A stretch of DNA of 64,000 nt, taken from positions 829,612 to 893,611 of the forward strand of contig JAOADG010000008.1 of NCBI GenBank assembly GCA_026417415.1, in the 5' to 3' direction. Positions 53,942 to 63,505 of the stretch are shown here, piece after piece. The notes under the pieces were generated by a model. It made no database searches, was not told the origin of the DNA, and worked only from the letters and a program-made list of their open reading frames with translations. The stretch comes from a bacterium. Lineage in GTDB: Bacteria > Electryoneota > JAOADG01. The translations under genes were made by a program, and so were the position numbers. Within the stretch, counting starts at the first letter, position 1, and each line of letters begins with the position of its first letter.

Positions 53942-54580
53942 TTACTTAGAGTATAATTCGACCACCATTTGCTCACGCAATTTCTCAATTTCAGGAATCT
54001 CTGAACGTTCAGGTTTTCTAAAGATTCCTTCCATTTTCGCTTTGTCTAATTCTAGATAAGATGGTAAGCGACTTGCACTCATACGTTGCATAGAATGATG
54101 AATGATCTCTAATCTTCTTGATGTAACCTTTTGAGCAACTCCTACTTTATCCCCAGACGATAGTAAATAAGAAGGGATATTGACTGGCTTTTCATTCACA
54201 GTAAAATGGCCGTGTCTTATGAGTTGTCTCGCTGCGGCGCGCGAAGGTGCCATCCCTAAACGATAAACCACGTTATCCAAACGAGATTCAAGCATCACCA
54301 TCAAGTTTGAAGCGGTTATACCGGGCATTCTGGATGCCTTTAAATAAAACGTATGAAATTGAGATTCCAATAATCCATACATTCGCTTAATTTTTTGCTT
54401 TTCACGCAATTGATTTCCATACTCAGAAAGTTTTGTACGACGTGTTCTACCATGCATTCCAGGTGCAAATCCCTTTCTTTCAAAGGAACACTTTGGTGAT
54501 TGACAACGTTCACCTTTCAAATATAATTTTTCACCTTCTCTTCGGCAGATGCGACAAACAGCATCAGTATATCTTGCCAT
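53942..54580 (-). CDS. rpsD: Ribosomal protein uS4 (zinc-type)
   Basis: 16S-binding assembly protein, 212 aa. The N-terminus has four Cys at 9, 12, 26 and 31 in a CxxC-x13-C-x4-C arrangement, the zinc-binding C+ form. The S4 RNA-binding domain follows (LDNVVYRLGMAPSRAAARQL). The rpsM-rpsK-rpsD-rpoA order is the alpha operon. Confidence 0.97.
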   Translation of the reverse strand: MARYTDAVCRICRREGEKLYLKGERCQSPKCSFERKGFAPGMHGRTRRTKLSEYGNQLREKQKIKRMYGLLESQFHTFYLKASRMPGITASNLMVMLESRLDNVVYRLGMAPSRAAARQLIRHGHFTVNEKPVNIPSYLLSSGDKVGVAQKVTSRRLEIIHHSMQRMSASRLPSYLELDKAKMEGIFRKPERSEIPEIEKLREQMVVELYSK

Positions 54581-54603
54581 TAAGTTTCACTCCTGATTAT
54601 CAA

Positions 54604-54993
54604 TTAAACTCGTCTTCTTTTCTTAGGGCGACAGCCATTGTGTGGTAATGGGGTGACATCTTTAATAGATACCACTTGTAAACCAGCAGCGGCTAAAGCA
54701 CGAATTGCTGACTCTCGTCCCGCACCAGGTCCTTTAATATGAATCGCAATTTTCTTTAACCCAAGATCCATAGCAGTTTTCGCTGCTTGTTGAGCTGCTT
54801 GTTGTGCTGCAAATGGTGTACTCTTTCTACTACCCTTAAAACCCATTTTCCCAGCAGATGCCCAAGTAATTGTATTTCCATAGGCATCGGTTAAAGTAAC
54901 AATTGTATTATTAAATGAAGCTTGAATAAAAGCATTCCCATTAGCATCAACTTTTTCTCTTTTTTTCGTTTTTTTCTTTTTTGGATTTGCCAC
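54604..54993 (-). CDS. rpsK: Ribosomal protein uS11
   Basis: Platform protein, 129 aa. Lys-rich start then [20 protein letters not shown], split here as [10 protein letters not shown] and [20 protein letters not shown], and the C-terminal [17 protein letters not shown]. Normal length and position. Confidence 0.98.
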   Translation of the reverse strand: MANPKKKKTKKREKVDANGNAFIQASFNNTIVTLTDAYGNTITWASAGKMGFKGSRKSTPFAAQQAAQQAAKTAMDLGLKKIAIHIKGPGAGRESAIRALAAAGLQVVSIKDVTPLPHNGCRPKKRRRV

Positions 54994-55023
54994 GAATATA
55001 ACTCCTGTCTTATTTACACTTTA

Positions 55024-55404
55024 TTACTTACGAGGAGCCATTACTTTTCCAGCAATGGTCTTTCTCTTACCCTTTCGTGTGCGTGAATTGTTTTTTGTAT
55101 TCTGTCCACGAACTGGTAATCCTTTACGATGTCTTAAACCCCGATAACATGCAATATCCATTAATCGTTTGATATTTATTTGGACCTCAGAACGAAGAGC
55201 TCCCTCCACTTTATATTCAGAGGTGATTTCGTTCCTGATACGATTCAACTCATCATCGTTGAGATCAGAAGCTTTCTTGTTAGGGTCAACACCAGTTTTT
55301 TCAAGAATTTTTCTTGAAAGTGTAGGTCCAATACCATAGATGTAACGTAATGCTATTTCAATCCGTTTATTTTTGGGTAAATCTACTCCTGCTATTCTTG
55401 CCAC
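55024..55404 (-). CDS. rpsM: Ribosomal protein uS13
   Basis: Head protein contacting the large subunit, 126 aa. Opens [19 protein letters not shown] and ends with the basic tail after [17 protein letters not shown]. Standard length; follows rpmJ by 21 bases. Confidence 0.98.
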   Translation of the reverse strand: MARIAGVDLPKNKRIEIALRYIYGIGPTLSRKILEKTGVDPNKKASDLNDDELNRIRNEITSEYKVEGALRSEVQINIKRLMDIACYRGLRHRKGLPVRGQNTKNNSRTRKGKRKTIAGKVMAPRK

Positions 55405-55425
55405 CTGTTACTCCAGTATTATAAT

Positions 55426-55542
55426 TTAACCTTGTCTTTGTTTATGTTTTGGTTTTTTAGAACAGATCACTCGAACCACACCTTTGCGTTTGATGACCTT
55501 ACAAGCATCGCAAATCTTTTTTACAGAAGGTCTAACTTTCAT
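55426..55542 (-). CDS. rpmJ: Ribosomal protein bL36 (38 aa)
   Basis: Short gene between infA and rpsM. 38 aa opening [16 protein letters not shown], with zinc ligands Cys11, Cys14, Cys27 and His33, the standard C+ bL36. ATG at 55542 is preceded by GGCGGT, a fair Shine-Dalgarno. Order infA-rpmJ-rpsM is the common one. Confidence 0.97.
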   Translation of the reverse strand: MKVRPSVKKICDACKVIKRKGVVRVICSKKPKHKQRQG

Positions 55543-55562
55543 ATGTACCGCCTAAATTTTGA

Positions 55563-55781
55563 TTACTTATACCGATAAATAATTCTACCACGATGTAAAT
55601 CATAAGGACTTAATTCAACTGTAACTTTATCTCCTGGTAGTATTTTAATAAAATTCATGCGCATTTTACCGGATATATGCGCTAAAACTATATGTTTATT
55701 CTCCAACTCGACCCGAAAGGTAGCATTTGGCAGTGATTCTATAATCACCCCATCTAATTTGATAGTAGATTCGCTACCCAT
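55563..55781 (-). CDS. infA: Translation initiation factor IF-1
   Basis: OB-fold factor that binds the ribosomal A site, 72 aa. Motifs: [20 protein letters not shown] and [20 protein letters not shown] (20 each), ending in RGRIIYRYK. It abuts map with no gap and precedes rpmJ by 20 bases. Confidence 0.97.
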   Translation of the reverse strand: MGSESTIKLDGVIIESLPNATFRVELENKHIVLAHISGKMRMNFIKILPGDKVTVELSPYDLHRGRIIYRYK

Positions 55782-56555
55782 TTATCCATCCAACTCTGTT
55801 AAAATTTCAACACAATCTTTTCCGATGTAAACCGTATGCTCAAAATGTGCAGAAGGTTTTCCATCAATAGTGACCACTGTCCAACCATCTGCTAATGTTT
55901 TTACTTCATAAGTTCCCATATTAATCATGGGTTCAATTGCTAAAGTCATACCTGTTTGTAGAATAGGACCGAAACCGTAATTTCCATAATTAGGAACTTG
56001 CGGTTCTTCATGTAAACTTTTTCCAATACCATGACCAACTAAATCTCTGACTACAGAAAATCCATTTTGTTCTACTATTGACTGAACTGTAGCACCTATA
56101 TCAGACAATCGAGATTGATTCGGTTTAATCTGTTTGATTGCTTCATTTAATGCAAGTTCAGTTACATCCAATAGTTTCTGTTTATCAGGTGAAATTTTAC
56201 CCACTGCAAATGTATATGCAGCATCACCAAAAAAACCATCCACTTCAACCCCGACATCAATTCCGACAATCATTCCACGTAACAACTTCTGATCACTTGG
56301 AATTCCATGGACAACGACATTATCTATTGAAATACAACTTGCAAAAGGAAACGGATTTAATGGATTTCCGTACCCTTTGAATGCAGGTTTTCCGCCTTCA
56401 CGTAAAATGAAAGCTTCTATTTCTTGATCGATTTCTTTCGTTGTAATTCCTTCTACCATCAAAGAACTGACAAACTTTAAACACTTGGCTACAATTTGTG
56501 ACGCTCGCCGAATCTTTTTCACTTCATCGGGAGTTTTAAGTTTGATACGATTCAC
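55782..56555 (-). CDS. map: Methionine aminopeptidase, type I
   Basis: Removes the initiator Met from new proteins. 257 aa. Metal ligands lie in GIDVGVEVDGFFGDAAYTF (two Asp), GHGIGKSLHEEPQVPNYG (His), IEPMINMG (Glu) and SAHFEHTVYI (Glu). The start is GTG, overlapping the adk stop by 4 bases. The secY-adk-map-infA order is classic. Confidence 0.97.
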   Translation of the reverse strand: MNRIKLKTPDEVKKIRRASQIVAKCLKFVSSLMVEGITTKEIDQEIEAFILREGGKPAFKGYGNPLNPFPFASCISIDNVVVHGIPSDQKLLRGMIVGIDVGVEVDGFFGDAAYTFAVGKISPDKQKLLDVTELALNEAIKQIKPNQSRLSDIGATVQSIVEQNGFSVVRDLVGHGIGKSLHEEPQVPNYGNYGFGPILQTGMTLAIEPMINMGTYEVKTLADGWTVVTIDGKPSAHFEHTVYIGKDCVEILTELDG

Positions 56556-57184
56556 AAAAGTGCCGCTTTAATTCTTGAATACACTGTCTCGATATCGCCT
56601 AAAGCATCTACAACCTTGACACCCACTTTACTTTGATAGTAATCAAATAAAGGAGCCGTTTTTCTTTCGTATTCTTTTAATCGTACTTGAATTGCTTCAG
56701 GCATATCATCCGAACGTTGTATCAACGTCTCACCGGTGATATCACACTTCCCATCAACTTTGGGCGGATTAAAAATTAAATTGTAAACACGTCCTGAGTT
56801 GATTGCTACTCTTCTTGCAGATAACCGTCGAATGATTTCTTCATTGTTTAATTCAAGCGAAATTACTCGATCTATTCGCATTGCTTTTTCTACTAATAGC
56901 CGATCTAATCCTTCCGCCTGTGGAATAGTACGAGGAAAACCATCAAAAAGATACGATTCCCCTATAATGATTTTTGATGCTACCATCTCCAATATCACAT
57001 CATCAGGAACGAGTTCCCCTTTATCCATAAAAAATTTGGCTTTAATACCTAATGGGGTACCTTTTTGAACTTCACTTCTTAAAATATCCCCTGTACTTAA
57101 TTGGACAAAACCGTCTCTTTCTACAAGTAATTGTGCTTGCGTTCCTTTACCAACTCCAGGCGCACCTAATAATATAATATTCAT
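56552..57184 (-). CDS. adk: Adenylate kinase
   Basis: Balances ATP, ADP and AMP. 210 aa, long form. Walker A GAPGVGKGTQ (7-16), LSTGDILR, and FDGFPRTIPQAEGL. The LID region has Tyr-Asn-Leu and lacks the four Cys of zinc types. I choose the ATG at 57184, which overlaps the secY stop by one base; a GTG one codon earlier also exists. Confidence 0.97.
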   Translation of the reverse strand: MNIILLGAPGVGKGTQAQLLVERDGFVQLSTGDILRSEVQKGTPLGIKAKFFMDKGELVPDDVILEMVASKIIIGESYLFDGFPRTIPQAEGLDRLLVEKAMRIDRVISLELNNEEIIRRLSARRVAINSGRVYNLIFNPPKVDGKCDITGETLIQRSDDMPEAIQVRLKEYERKTAPLFDYYQSKVGVKVVDALGDIETVYSRIKAALL

Positions 57185-58518
57185 CACATTCGCCGCGTTC
57201 TACCGCGAATACGACCGGTTTTCATTAAACCATCATAATGACGCATTAACAAATGAGATTCAATTTGTTGTAATGTATCTAATGCGACACCCACTAAAAT
57301 CAAAAGCCCTGTACCACCATAAAATGCTGCAAAATTGTAACTTGTTCCTGCATACTTCATGATAATGGTAGGAATAATGGCAACTAAAGCCAACGCTATT
57401 GAACCGGGTAATGTAATCCTTGAAAGGATATTATCAAGATAATCCGATGTCCGCTTACCAGGTTTAACTGCAGGAATTAGTCCACCATACTTTTTCAGAT
57501 TATTTGCAACATCTACTGGATTAAATGCTATTGCAGTATAAAAATAGGTAAAAAATACGATTAACAGACCATAAATAAACATATAAATAAAACTATCATA
57601 CGTAAAAGCCATATGAATCCAATTTCTTAATTCCCATTCTTCTGGTAAAAATGTTGCAATTGTAGAAGGGACAAACATAATCGTTTGTGCAAAAATAATT
57701 GGCATAACGCCAGCAGTATTGATTCGTAACGGGATATGTGTGGATTGGCCACCCATCATCCTTCTTCCAACCATACGTTTGGCATACTGCACGGGTATTT
57801 TTCTGACACCTTGTGTAAGGTAAACCACTGCCACGATGGAAAAGAACATTAAAACCAATAAGAAAAGCACTCGAATAATTCCATGGACACCCTCAACAAA
57901 TAAACGATACTCATCTAGGAAAGCCCAAGGAATTCGGTCTATGATTCCAATGAAAATTATTAAAGAGATGCCGTTTCCAATTCCTCTTTCAGTAATCCTT
58001 TCACCTAACCACATAATGAAAACGGTTCCAGTAGTCATAGTAATCATGGTCAACAAATAGAAACCTATAGTAGCCCCACCAGGTACAACCGGTCTTCCAC
58101 CTGCTTCTAAAGAACCTAAATAAGCAGCAACACCAAGAGATTGAAGTGCAGAAATCCCTACAGTTAAATAACGAGTCCACTGAGTTATTTTTTTTCTTCC
58201 TTCTTCACCTTCTTGTTGCAGTTTTTGTAAAGTGGGGATAACAGTTCCTAATAACTGCAATATGATTGATGCAGAAATGTAAGGCATGATTCCTAAAGCG
58301 AAGATGGTGGCTTTACCAAAATTTCCACCGGCAAACATATCGTATAGTCCAAATAGGGTTCCCTTCTGCATCTCAAAAGCAATTGCCAATGCTTCGCGAT
58401 CAATCATAGGTACAGGAACATGTGCACCTAAGCGATAGATAAAAAATATCCCTAGGGTAAATAAAATTCTTCGTTTTAATTCTGGGATATTAAAAATGTT
58501 GCGTAATGTTTGGAACAT
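57184..58518 (-). CDS. secY: Preprotein translocase subunit SecY
   Basis: Channel subunit of the Sec translocon, 444 aa, ten membrane helices. Seen are the cytoplasmic start, YRLGAHVPVP, the plug-side IMPYISASIILQLL, and GERITERGIGNGISLIIF. The end RTRRM is basic. It is between rplO (12 bases) and adk. Confidence 0.97.
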   Translation of the reverse strand: MFQTLRNIFNIPELKRRILFTLGIFFIYRLGAHVPVPMIDREALAIAFEMQKGTLFGLYDMFAGGNFGKATIFALGIMPYISASIILQLLGTVIPTLQKLQQEGEEGRKKITQWTRYLTVGISALQSLGVAAYLGSLEAGGRPVVPGGATIGFYLLTMITMTTGTVFIMWLGERITERGIGNGISLIIFIGIIDRIPWAFLDEYRLFVEGVHGIIRVLFLLVLMFFSIVAVVYLTQGVRKIPVQYAKRMVGRRMMGGQSTHIPLRINTAGVMPIIFAQTIMFVPSTIATFLPEEWELRNWIHMAFTYDSFIYMFIYGLLIVFFTYFYTAIAFNPVDVANNLKKYGGLIPAVKPGKRTSDYLDNILSRITLPGSIALALVAIIPTIIMKYAGTSYNFAAFYGGTGLLILVGVALDTLQQIESHLLMRHYDGLMKTGRIRGRTRRM

Positions 58519-58530
58519 TCATTTATCCGC

Positions 58531-58980
58531 TTATTTTGTTTCTAGTAGTTCAACTTCGCCACCTGCAGCGCGAATTTTTTCAATTGCACGTTGTGAAGCA
58601 GCATCTACAATAACTTTTAGTTTTTTTGTAATGTTTCCTCTTCCTAAAATCTTGACTGGACCTTTTTTTAAACTAATTAAACCCTTTGAGGAAAGTAACT
58701 CTTTGGTAACCTGTTCATCAAAAGCTTCCAATTGATCCACATTGAGGACTTGATACTCAACACGAAATGGATTTTTGAATCCTCTTCTGGGTATAGAACG
58801 ATAAAGTGGCATCTGACCGCCTTCAAAGCCAAATTTTTGACCTGAACCACTTCTTGCTCCATACCCTTTTATACCACGTGTCGCTGTGCGACCATGTCCG
58901 CTGCCATAACCACGAGCTATTCTCTTTTCTTTTTTTACAGCACCCTTTGCGGGCTTTAAATTATCAAGTGTAAATCCCAC
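58531..58980 (-). CDS. rplO: Ribosomal protein uL15
   Basis: Large-subunit assembly protein, 149 aa. The Gly/Arg-rich N-terminus (RGYGSGHGRTATRGIKGYGA) and the C-terminal KVIVDAASQRAIEKIRAAGG are family signatures. The start is GTG. Confidence 0.97.
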   Translation of the reverse strand: MGFTLDNLKPAKGAVKKEKRIARGYGSGHGRTATRGIKGYGARSGSGQKFGFEGGQMPLYRSIPRRGFKNPFRVEYQVLNVDQLEAFDEQVTKELLSSKGLISLKKGPVKILGRGNITKKLKVIVDAASQRAIEKIRAAGGEVELLETK

Positions 58981-58997
58981 TTTAGTATTTCCTTAAT

Positions 58998-59183
58998 TTA
59001 ATCTGGTATTTCTTCAACTTTTACTAAATGAGAAACCTTTGCAATCATTCCACGAATTGCTGGAGTATCGTGATGTATTTTTACAGAGTACAGTTTACGA
59101 AAACCAAGTGCAGCCATTATTTTTTTCATTGATTTAGAACAATCAATTTTGCTTCGTACATAAGTAATTTTAAGTTTTCCCAT
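58998..59183 (-). CDS. rpmD: Ribosomal protein uL30
   Basis: 61 aa, opening MGKLKITYVRSKIDCSKSMK. I set the start at ATG 59183, just after the rpsE stop and with GGAGGA about 7 bases upstream inside rpsE; an upstream extension of 10 codons would overlap rpsE and adds no family sequence. Ends KVSHLVKVEEIPD, standard. Confidence 0.96.
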   Translation of the reverse strand: MGKLKITYVRSKIDCSKSMKKIMAALGFRKLYSVKIHHDTPAIRGMIAKVSHLVKVEEIPD

Positions 59184-59184
59184 C

Positions 59185-59823
59185 CTATTCCTCCCGTAAC
59201 GCACCCGCAGCAAAAATTTGACGTTTTGACACTCCTCTTTTACTGGAAACCTTTTGTAAATCCAAACTTTTTTCTAACCCTGCAAATACAGCTTTTACAA
59301 CATTATGCGGGTTAGTGGATCCTAACACTTTTGTCAGCACATCACGCACACCCAGAGCTTCCATGATGGCGCGTACAGGACCTCCTGCAATAACGCCAGT
59401 TCCTTGAGAAGCGGGTTTCAGGATTACCTTTCCAGCACCATATTTTCCAATGATGACGTGTGGAATCGTTGTACCAACTATGGGAAATCTTTTCAGTGAG
59501 CGCTTTGCCAATTCGGTTCCTTTACTGATTGCATCTGCTACTTCGTTTGCCTTACCTAAACCGAACCCTACTTTACCTTTTCCATCACCTACTACCACCA
59601 ATGCATTAAAAGAAAAATTTCGTCCACCTTTTACAACTTTAGCCACTCTATTCACGTGAACAACTTTATCAATCAGTTGAACGTCGCCAACAGCAGTTTT
59701 CTCAACCTCACGTGCAACTACTTCTCGTGTTCGCCCTCTTTTTTTAACTTCTGGTTGTGCACCAGATTGATGGTCTGTCTCGTAATTTTCCATCTCTTGA
59801 TTGTAATTATCGTTTGTGATCAA
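59185..59823 (-). CDS. rpsE: Ribosomal protein uS5
   Basis: Decoding-fidelity protein, 212 aa. An acidic and polar N-terminal extension (about 45 aa, with [15 protein letters not shown]) precedes the core [19 protein letters not shown]. The core has [19 protein letters not shown] and [19 protein letters not shown]. The start is TTG 59823 with GGGAGG 9 bases upstream and a 4-base overlap with rplR; an ATG 10 codons on is the alternative. Confidence 0.95.
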   Translation of the reverse strand: MITNDNYNQEMENYETDHQSGAQPEVKKRGRTREVVAREVEKTAVGDVQLIDKVVHVNRVAKVVKGGRNFSFNALVVVGDGKGKVGFGLGKANEVADAISKGTELAKRSLKRFPIVGTTIPHVIIGKYGAGKVILKPASQGTGVIAGGPVRAIMEALGVRDVLTKVLGSTNPHNVVKAVFAGLEKSLDLQKVSSKRGVSKRQIFAAGALREE

Positions 59824-60191
59824 AGTAATAAACCTCCCTCTCGTGCGCCTTCTGCAACTGCAGCAATTCTTCCATGATAAGGATAACCATTTCTATCAAA
59901 TACTACTTTTTCAATTCCAAGTTCTTTTGCTTTCTTGGCAACGAGGATACCTAACGCTTTACTTTTTGCTACTTTCCCACTTAAAGATTGTTCAACTATT
60001 TCTTTATGTGCAGTGGATAATCCAGTTATGGTTCGCTGTGCTATATCATCAACCAATTGGCAATAGGTTTGTTTTAAACTACGATACACAACTAATCTAG
60101 GTCTTTCTTGTGTTCCCAAAATACGAGCACGGATGTGACGTTTTCTTCTCTCTCTTGCAACTTTCTTATGATCTTTAAACTTCTCAATCAT
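59820..60191 (-). CDS. rplR: Ribosomal protein uL18
   Basis: 5S rRNA-binding protein. I set the start at ATG 60191 (123 aa, normal length), with AAGGAG about 11 bases upstream; TTG two codons earlier (60197) has tighter spacing and cannot be excluded. A longer frame to 60242 has no Shine-Dalgarno. Core: [31 protein letters not shown]. The stop overlaps rpsE by 4 bases. Confidence 0.95.
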   Translation of the reverse strand: MIEKFKDHKKVARERRKRHIRARILGTQERPRLVVYRSLKQTYCQLVDDIAQRTITGLSTAHKEIVEQSLSGKVAKSKALGILVAKKAKELGIEKVVFDRNGYPYHGRIAAVAEGAREGGLLL

Positions 60192-60254
60192 AAACAATCT
60201 TTCTCCTTTAATGTATGATCCCAATTGAATTTGGGCAGCCATACTTAACTTGAA

Positions 60255-60797
60255 TTATTTGCTCTTTCCAGTTTTCCCAGCTTTTCTCAAAATTACCTCA
60301 TCTAAGTATTTAATTCCTTTTCCTTTATAGGGTTCTGGTTTTCTAAATCCGCGAATAATTGCAGACACTTGTCCTACAGCTTCTTTATCAATACCACTTA
60401 CAACAATTTGTGTAGATTTAGGAACTTCAACCGTTACCCCGCTTGGTGGCACAAATTCAATCGGGTGTGAATACCCTAAACTTAATACAATTGCATCACC
60501 CTTTTTTTCGGCTTTGTACCCTACACCAACTATGTCTAAAGTTTTTGAAAATCCTTCAGAAACTCCTGTTACCATATTGGCAATAAGTGAACGCATTAGC
60601 CCATGCAGTGCTCGGTCAGTTCTAGCATCAGTTTTTCTTTCTACCGTTAACACATCTCCATCAATAGAAACACTGATGGACTTTGGTAAAGCTCTTTGTA
60701 GTGTACCTTTAGCACCCTTTACTTGAATAACGTCGTTTTGAATAGATACTGAAACACCTTTGGGTAATATGATCGGTTTTTTTCCAATTCTTGACAT
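60255..60797 (-). CDS. rplF: Ribosomal protein uL6
   Basis: Large-subunit protein near the GTPase centre, 180 aa. [15 protein letters not shown] start, [19 protein letters not shown], and the C-terminal [17 protein letters not shown] signature. Standard spacing to rpsH. Confidence 0.98.
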   Translation of the reverse strand: MSRIGKKPIILPKGVSVSIQNDVIQVKGAKGTLQRALPKSISVSIDGDVLTVERKTDARTDRALHGLMRSLIANMVTGVSEGFSKTLDIVGVGYKAEKKGDAIVLSLGYSHPIEFVPPSGVTVEVPKSTQIVVSGIDKEAVGQVSAIIRGFRKPEPYKGKGIKYLDEVILRKAGKTGKSK

Positions 60798-60822
60798 AAA
60801 TCATTCCACCTAACTTGATAGA

Positions 60823-61218
60823 TTACCAAACATAGCAAATCACTTCGCCACCCACACCCAATTGCTTTGCACGTCCACCGGTAATGACACCTTTGGGTGT
60901 AGTTAAAATCGAAATTCCTAATTGATTTAATACTCTTGGAATTTCAGTTTTTCCAACATAAACGCGCTTGCCAGGTGTAGATATTCTTTTTATTCCAGAA
61001 ATTGCTGGGGTACCATCTAAGTCATACTTAAGGTATATTCTCAACATTCCTTGTTTACCATCTTCAACCCGTTTGTAACTTCGGATGTAATTTTGAGCTT
61101 GTAAAATGTCACAAATAGCTTGTTTCATATTGGATGCAGGAACATCCACATATCGGTGGTGTGCATACTGTGCATTTCGAATAGCAGTTAAAAAATCTGC
61201 AATTGGATCCGTAATCAC
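60823..61218 (-). CDS. rpsH: Ribosomal protein uS8
   Basis: 16S central-domain assembly protein, 131 aa. Opens MITDPIADFLTAIRNAQ and ends GGRAKQLGVGGEVICYVW, the usual uS8 end. The start is GTG with GGAG 6 bases upstream. Confidence 0.98.
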   Translation of the reverse strand: MITDPIADFLTAIRNAQYAHHRYVDVPASNMKQAICDILQAQNYIRSYKRVEDGKQGMLRIYLKYDLDGTPAISGIKRISTPGKRVYVGKTEIPRVLNQLGISILTTPKGVITGGRAKQLGVGGEVICYVW

Positions 61219-61229
61219 TTTTTACTCCT

Positions 61230-61493
61230 TTACCAACTGGCTTTTCTTACGCCTGGAATATCACCTAACAATGCCATTTCTCGAAAACATAGACGACAAA
61301 GTCCAAATTTTCTTAAATAACCACGCGACCTACCGCATCGTGAGCAACGATTGCGTATTTTAATTGGTTTATATCGATTAGGTAATTTTTTTACTAATTC
61401 TTTAAATTCTTGTTGGTCTTTTGCTTGACTATGTAATTCAGTCACTTTCCTTACAATGCGTGCCTGTTTTACTTTCATTGCTAAACGTGCCAT
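61230..61493 (-). CDS. rpsN: Ribosomal protein uS14, medium length with zinc motif
   Basis: 87 aa. The C-terminal core [20 protein letters not shown] continues into C-R-L-C, giving Cys50, Cys53, Cys66 and Cys69, the zinc-binding C+ arrangement. C+ forms are usually about 61 aa; forms near 90-100 aa usually lack the cysteines. Here a longer N-terminal part (about 27 extra residues, Lys-rich) sits on a zinc core. Position between rplE and rpsH is standard. Confidence 0.95.
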   Translation of the reverse strand: MARLAMKVKQARIVRKVTELHSQAKDQQEFKELVKKLPNRYKPIKIRNRCSRCGRSRGYLRKFGLCRLCFREMALLGDIPGVRKASW

Positions 61494-61508
61494 TTCACAC
61501 CTTTCAAA

Positions 61509-62237
61509 TTAACTTTCTGTTCCTTCTCGCTTTCTAAATGGCATACCCAATTCTCGAAGTAATTCCCGAGCGTGTTCATCGGACTTTGCTGTAGTAACAA
61601 AGGTTATGTCCATCCCATGAATTCGCTCGACTGCATCATAGTTGATTTCGGGAAAAATGATCTGTTCTTTTATTCCTAAAGTATAATTTCCACGTCCATC
61701 AAAAGCTTTATCCGACACACCACGAAAATCACGAATTCTCGGAATAGCCAAATGAAATAGTTTATCAACAAATTCCCACATTACTGCTCTTCTCAATGTA
61801 ACTTTCACACCTACTGGCATTCCCTCACGAAGTTTAAAATTGGAAATTGATTTTTTCGCTTTTGTAATGACTGGTTTCAAACCTGTGATTGATGCAACTT
61901 CACCAACGACGCTATCAATATACTTTGTATCATCATGCGATCTACCAACTCCTACATTGATCACTACTTTGTGTAATTTGGGTACTTCCATTGGATTTGA
62001 TAATTTCAACTTTTCTTTTAAAGTAGGAAGAACTTTTTCTTGATAATACAACTGGAGTCGTGGTTTATATGAACTATCAACTTTTAAGTGTCCACCTGCA
62101 GCTGGTGCAGTTGCTGCAACTCCTGTTTTTGCTACGCTTTTTCCTTTAGGTGCTGCAGCTTTGGGTTGCTTTTGGGGTGCTGCACTTTTACTACTTCCAG
62201 ATTTAGTACCTTTTTTTGTCTTTTCTTGTTTTGCCAC
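61509..62237 (-). CDS. rplE: Ribosomal protein uL5 with N-terminal Lys/Ala/Pro extension
   Basis: 5S rRNA-binding protein. The canonical fold starts at about residue 57 ([20 protein letters not shown]) and continues with [14 protein letters not shown] and [20 protein letters not shown] to a normal end. Before it lie about 56 residues rich in Lys, Ala, Ser, Pro and Gly, low in complexity. The ATG has AGGAG nearby (GGAGAATGTAAAAGGTGGC region), and no in-frame Met precedes the core, so the extension appears translated. uL5 is usually 178-187 aa; this is 242. Confidence 0.94.
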   Translation of the reverse strand: MAKQEKTKKGTKSGSSKSAAPQKQPKAAAPKGKSVAKTGVAATAPAAGGHLKVDSSYKPRLQLYYQEKVLPTLKEKLKLSNPMEVPKLHKVVINVGVGRSHDDTKYIDSVVGEVASITGLKPVITKAKKSISNFKLREGMPVGVKVTLRRAVMWEFVDKLFHLAIPRIRDFRGVSDKAFDGRGNYTLGIKEQIIFPEINYDAVERIHGMDITFVTTAKSDEHARELLRELGMPFRKREGTES

Positions 62238-62290
62238 CTTTTACATTCTCCTACGTTGTTCCATAGTAGTTTACCAGAATAACAACGTGA

Positions 62291-62608
62291 TTAAAACGAT
62301 GAACCTGATTTCTTACTTACTCTAACCGATCGTTTTTTACCATTTTCTTCAATTCTTCTATGTCCAACTCGAGTAGGTTGATTGGTTTGTGGATCAATCA
62401 CCATCACGTTTGAAATGGAAATGGGTGCTTCTCTTTCAATGATTCCACCATTTGGTAATTTTTGATTGGGTTTTGTATGTCGTTTAATAAAACGTACACC
62501 TTCTACTATGACAGTTCCTTTCTTAGGAAAAACTTTTAAAACTCGCCCCCTTTTCCCCGCATCATTTCCTGCAATCACCAATACCATATCGTTTTTCCTT
62601 ACATGCAT
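62291..62608 (-). CDS. rplX: Ribosomal protein uL24
   Basis: Early-assembly protein, 105 aa. Start set at ATG 62608, 7 bases after a perfect AGGAGG; a TTG two codons upstream is too close to it. KOW motif DMVLVIAGNDAGKRGRVLKV (20) and the RHTKPNQKLPNGGIIEREAP stretch are typical. Confidence 0.96.
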   Translation of the reverse strand: MHVRKNDMVLVIAGNDAGKRGRVLKVFPKKGTVIVEGVRFIKRHTKPNQKLPNGGIIEREAPISISNVMVIDPQTNQPTRVGHRRIEENGKKRSVRVSKKSGSSF

Positions 62609-62619
62609 TTTCAATCCTC

Positions 62620-62988
62620 CTACAAAACCTCTGGGGCTAATGAAATAATTTTCATTTGTTGTTTATCGCGCAATTCCCTAGCAACTGGACCAAAAATTCT
62701 TGAACCACGAGGCTCCAACTTATCGTCTAAAAGTACACAAGCATTATCATCAAAACGAATATATGAACCATCTTTTCTACGTATTTCCTTATGTGTTCGA
62801 ACAATCACTGCTTTGGTCTTTTGCCCCTTTTTCACTTGTCCACCAGGAATAGCGCTTTTGACACTGACCATAATGATATCACCAATCGTTGCAGAACGGC
62901 GCCAACTGCCACCATAAATTCGAAAACATTCTACAACTTTTGCACCTGTATTGTCAGCAACTGTTAATTGTGTCTGTTCCCGTATCAT
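62620..62988 (-). CDS. rplN: Ribosomal protein uL14
   Basis: Interface protein, 122 aa. [17 protein letters not shown] start, [19 protein letters not shown] and the end [20 protein letters not shown]. Fully canonical. Confidence 0.98.
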   Translation of the reverse strand: MIREQTQLTVADNTGAKVVECFRIYGGSWRRSATIGDIIMVSVKSAIPGGQVKKGQKTKAVIVRTHKEIRRKDGSYIRFDDNACVLLDDKLEPRGSRIFGPVARELRDKQQMKIISLAPEVL

Positions 62989-63006
62989 TTTAGTAATTCC
63001 AATCTT

Positions 63007-63267
63007 TTATTTTGCTTTTTCAATAATTTCAAGTAAACGCCAACGTTTTAATTTAGATAATGGACGTGTTTCCATCACTTTCACAAGATCTCCGATCCCT
63101 GCGATATTTTTTTCATCATGAGCATAAATTTTCGATGTCCGCCGTATATACTTACCATACAACGGATGGGGTACTTTACGCTCAACAGCTACAGTGATGG
63201 TTTTTTGCATTTTGTTGGATACAACTCGACCAATTCTAACTTTTCTATGGCCTCTTACTACTTGCAT
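63007..63267 (-). CDS. rpsQ: Ribosomal protein uS17
   Basis: 16S-binding OB protein, 86 aa. Core [19 protein letters not shown] and [18 protein letters not shown]. Normal length and place after rpmC. Confidence 0.97.
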   Translation of the reverse strand: MQVVRGHRKVRIGRVVSNKMQKTITVAVERKVPHPLYGKYIRRTSKIYAHDEKNIAGIGDLVKVMETRPLSKLKRWRLLEIIEKAK

Positions 63268-63292
63268 TTGAACACCTTATTGCTATTTTTAA

Positions 63293-63505
63293 CTATTGAC
63301 CCGGGGCTTTTCTTTTTCCCATTTCATATTCTTTTAATAATGTTTTTGCTCTTGCAATATCGCGTCTTAATACTCTCAGACGTAATGGATTATCCAAGGG
63401 TTGCGATACTCTTTGAAAACGAAGTTCTGCATAATCACTTTGTAATTCTGCAAGTTTTTCTTTTAGTTGCGGTATCGTCATTTCGGTTAAATCGCGAAGT
63501 TTCAT
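63293..63505 (-). CDS. rpmC: Ribosomal protein uL29
   Basis: Exit-tunnel protein, 70 aa, two helices: [20 protein letters not shown] and LRVLRRDIARAKTLLKEYE. The start overlaps the rplP stop by one base (TAATG). Confidence 0.97.
   Translation of the reverse strand: MKLRDLTEMTIPQLKEKLAELQSDYAELRFQRVSQPLDNPLRLRVLRRDIARAKTLLKEYEMGKRKAPGQ

Noticed and set aside
59184-59213. Ten-codon N-terminal extension of uL30
   Set aside because: It lies entirely inside rpsE, adds no family sequence, and ATG 59183 has a good upstream GGAGGA.
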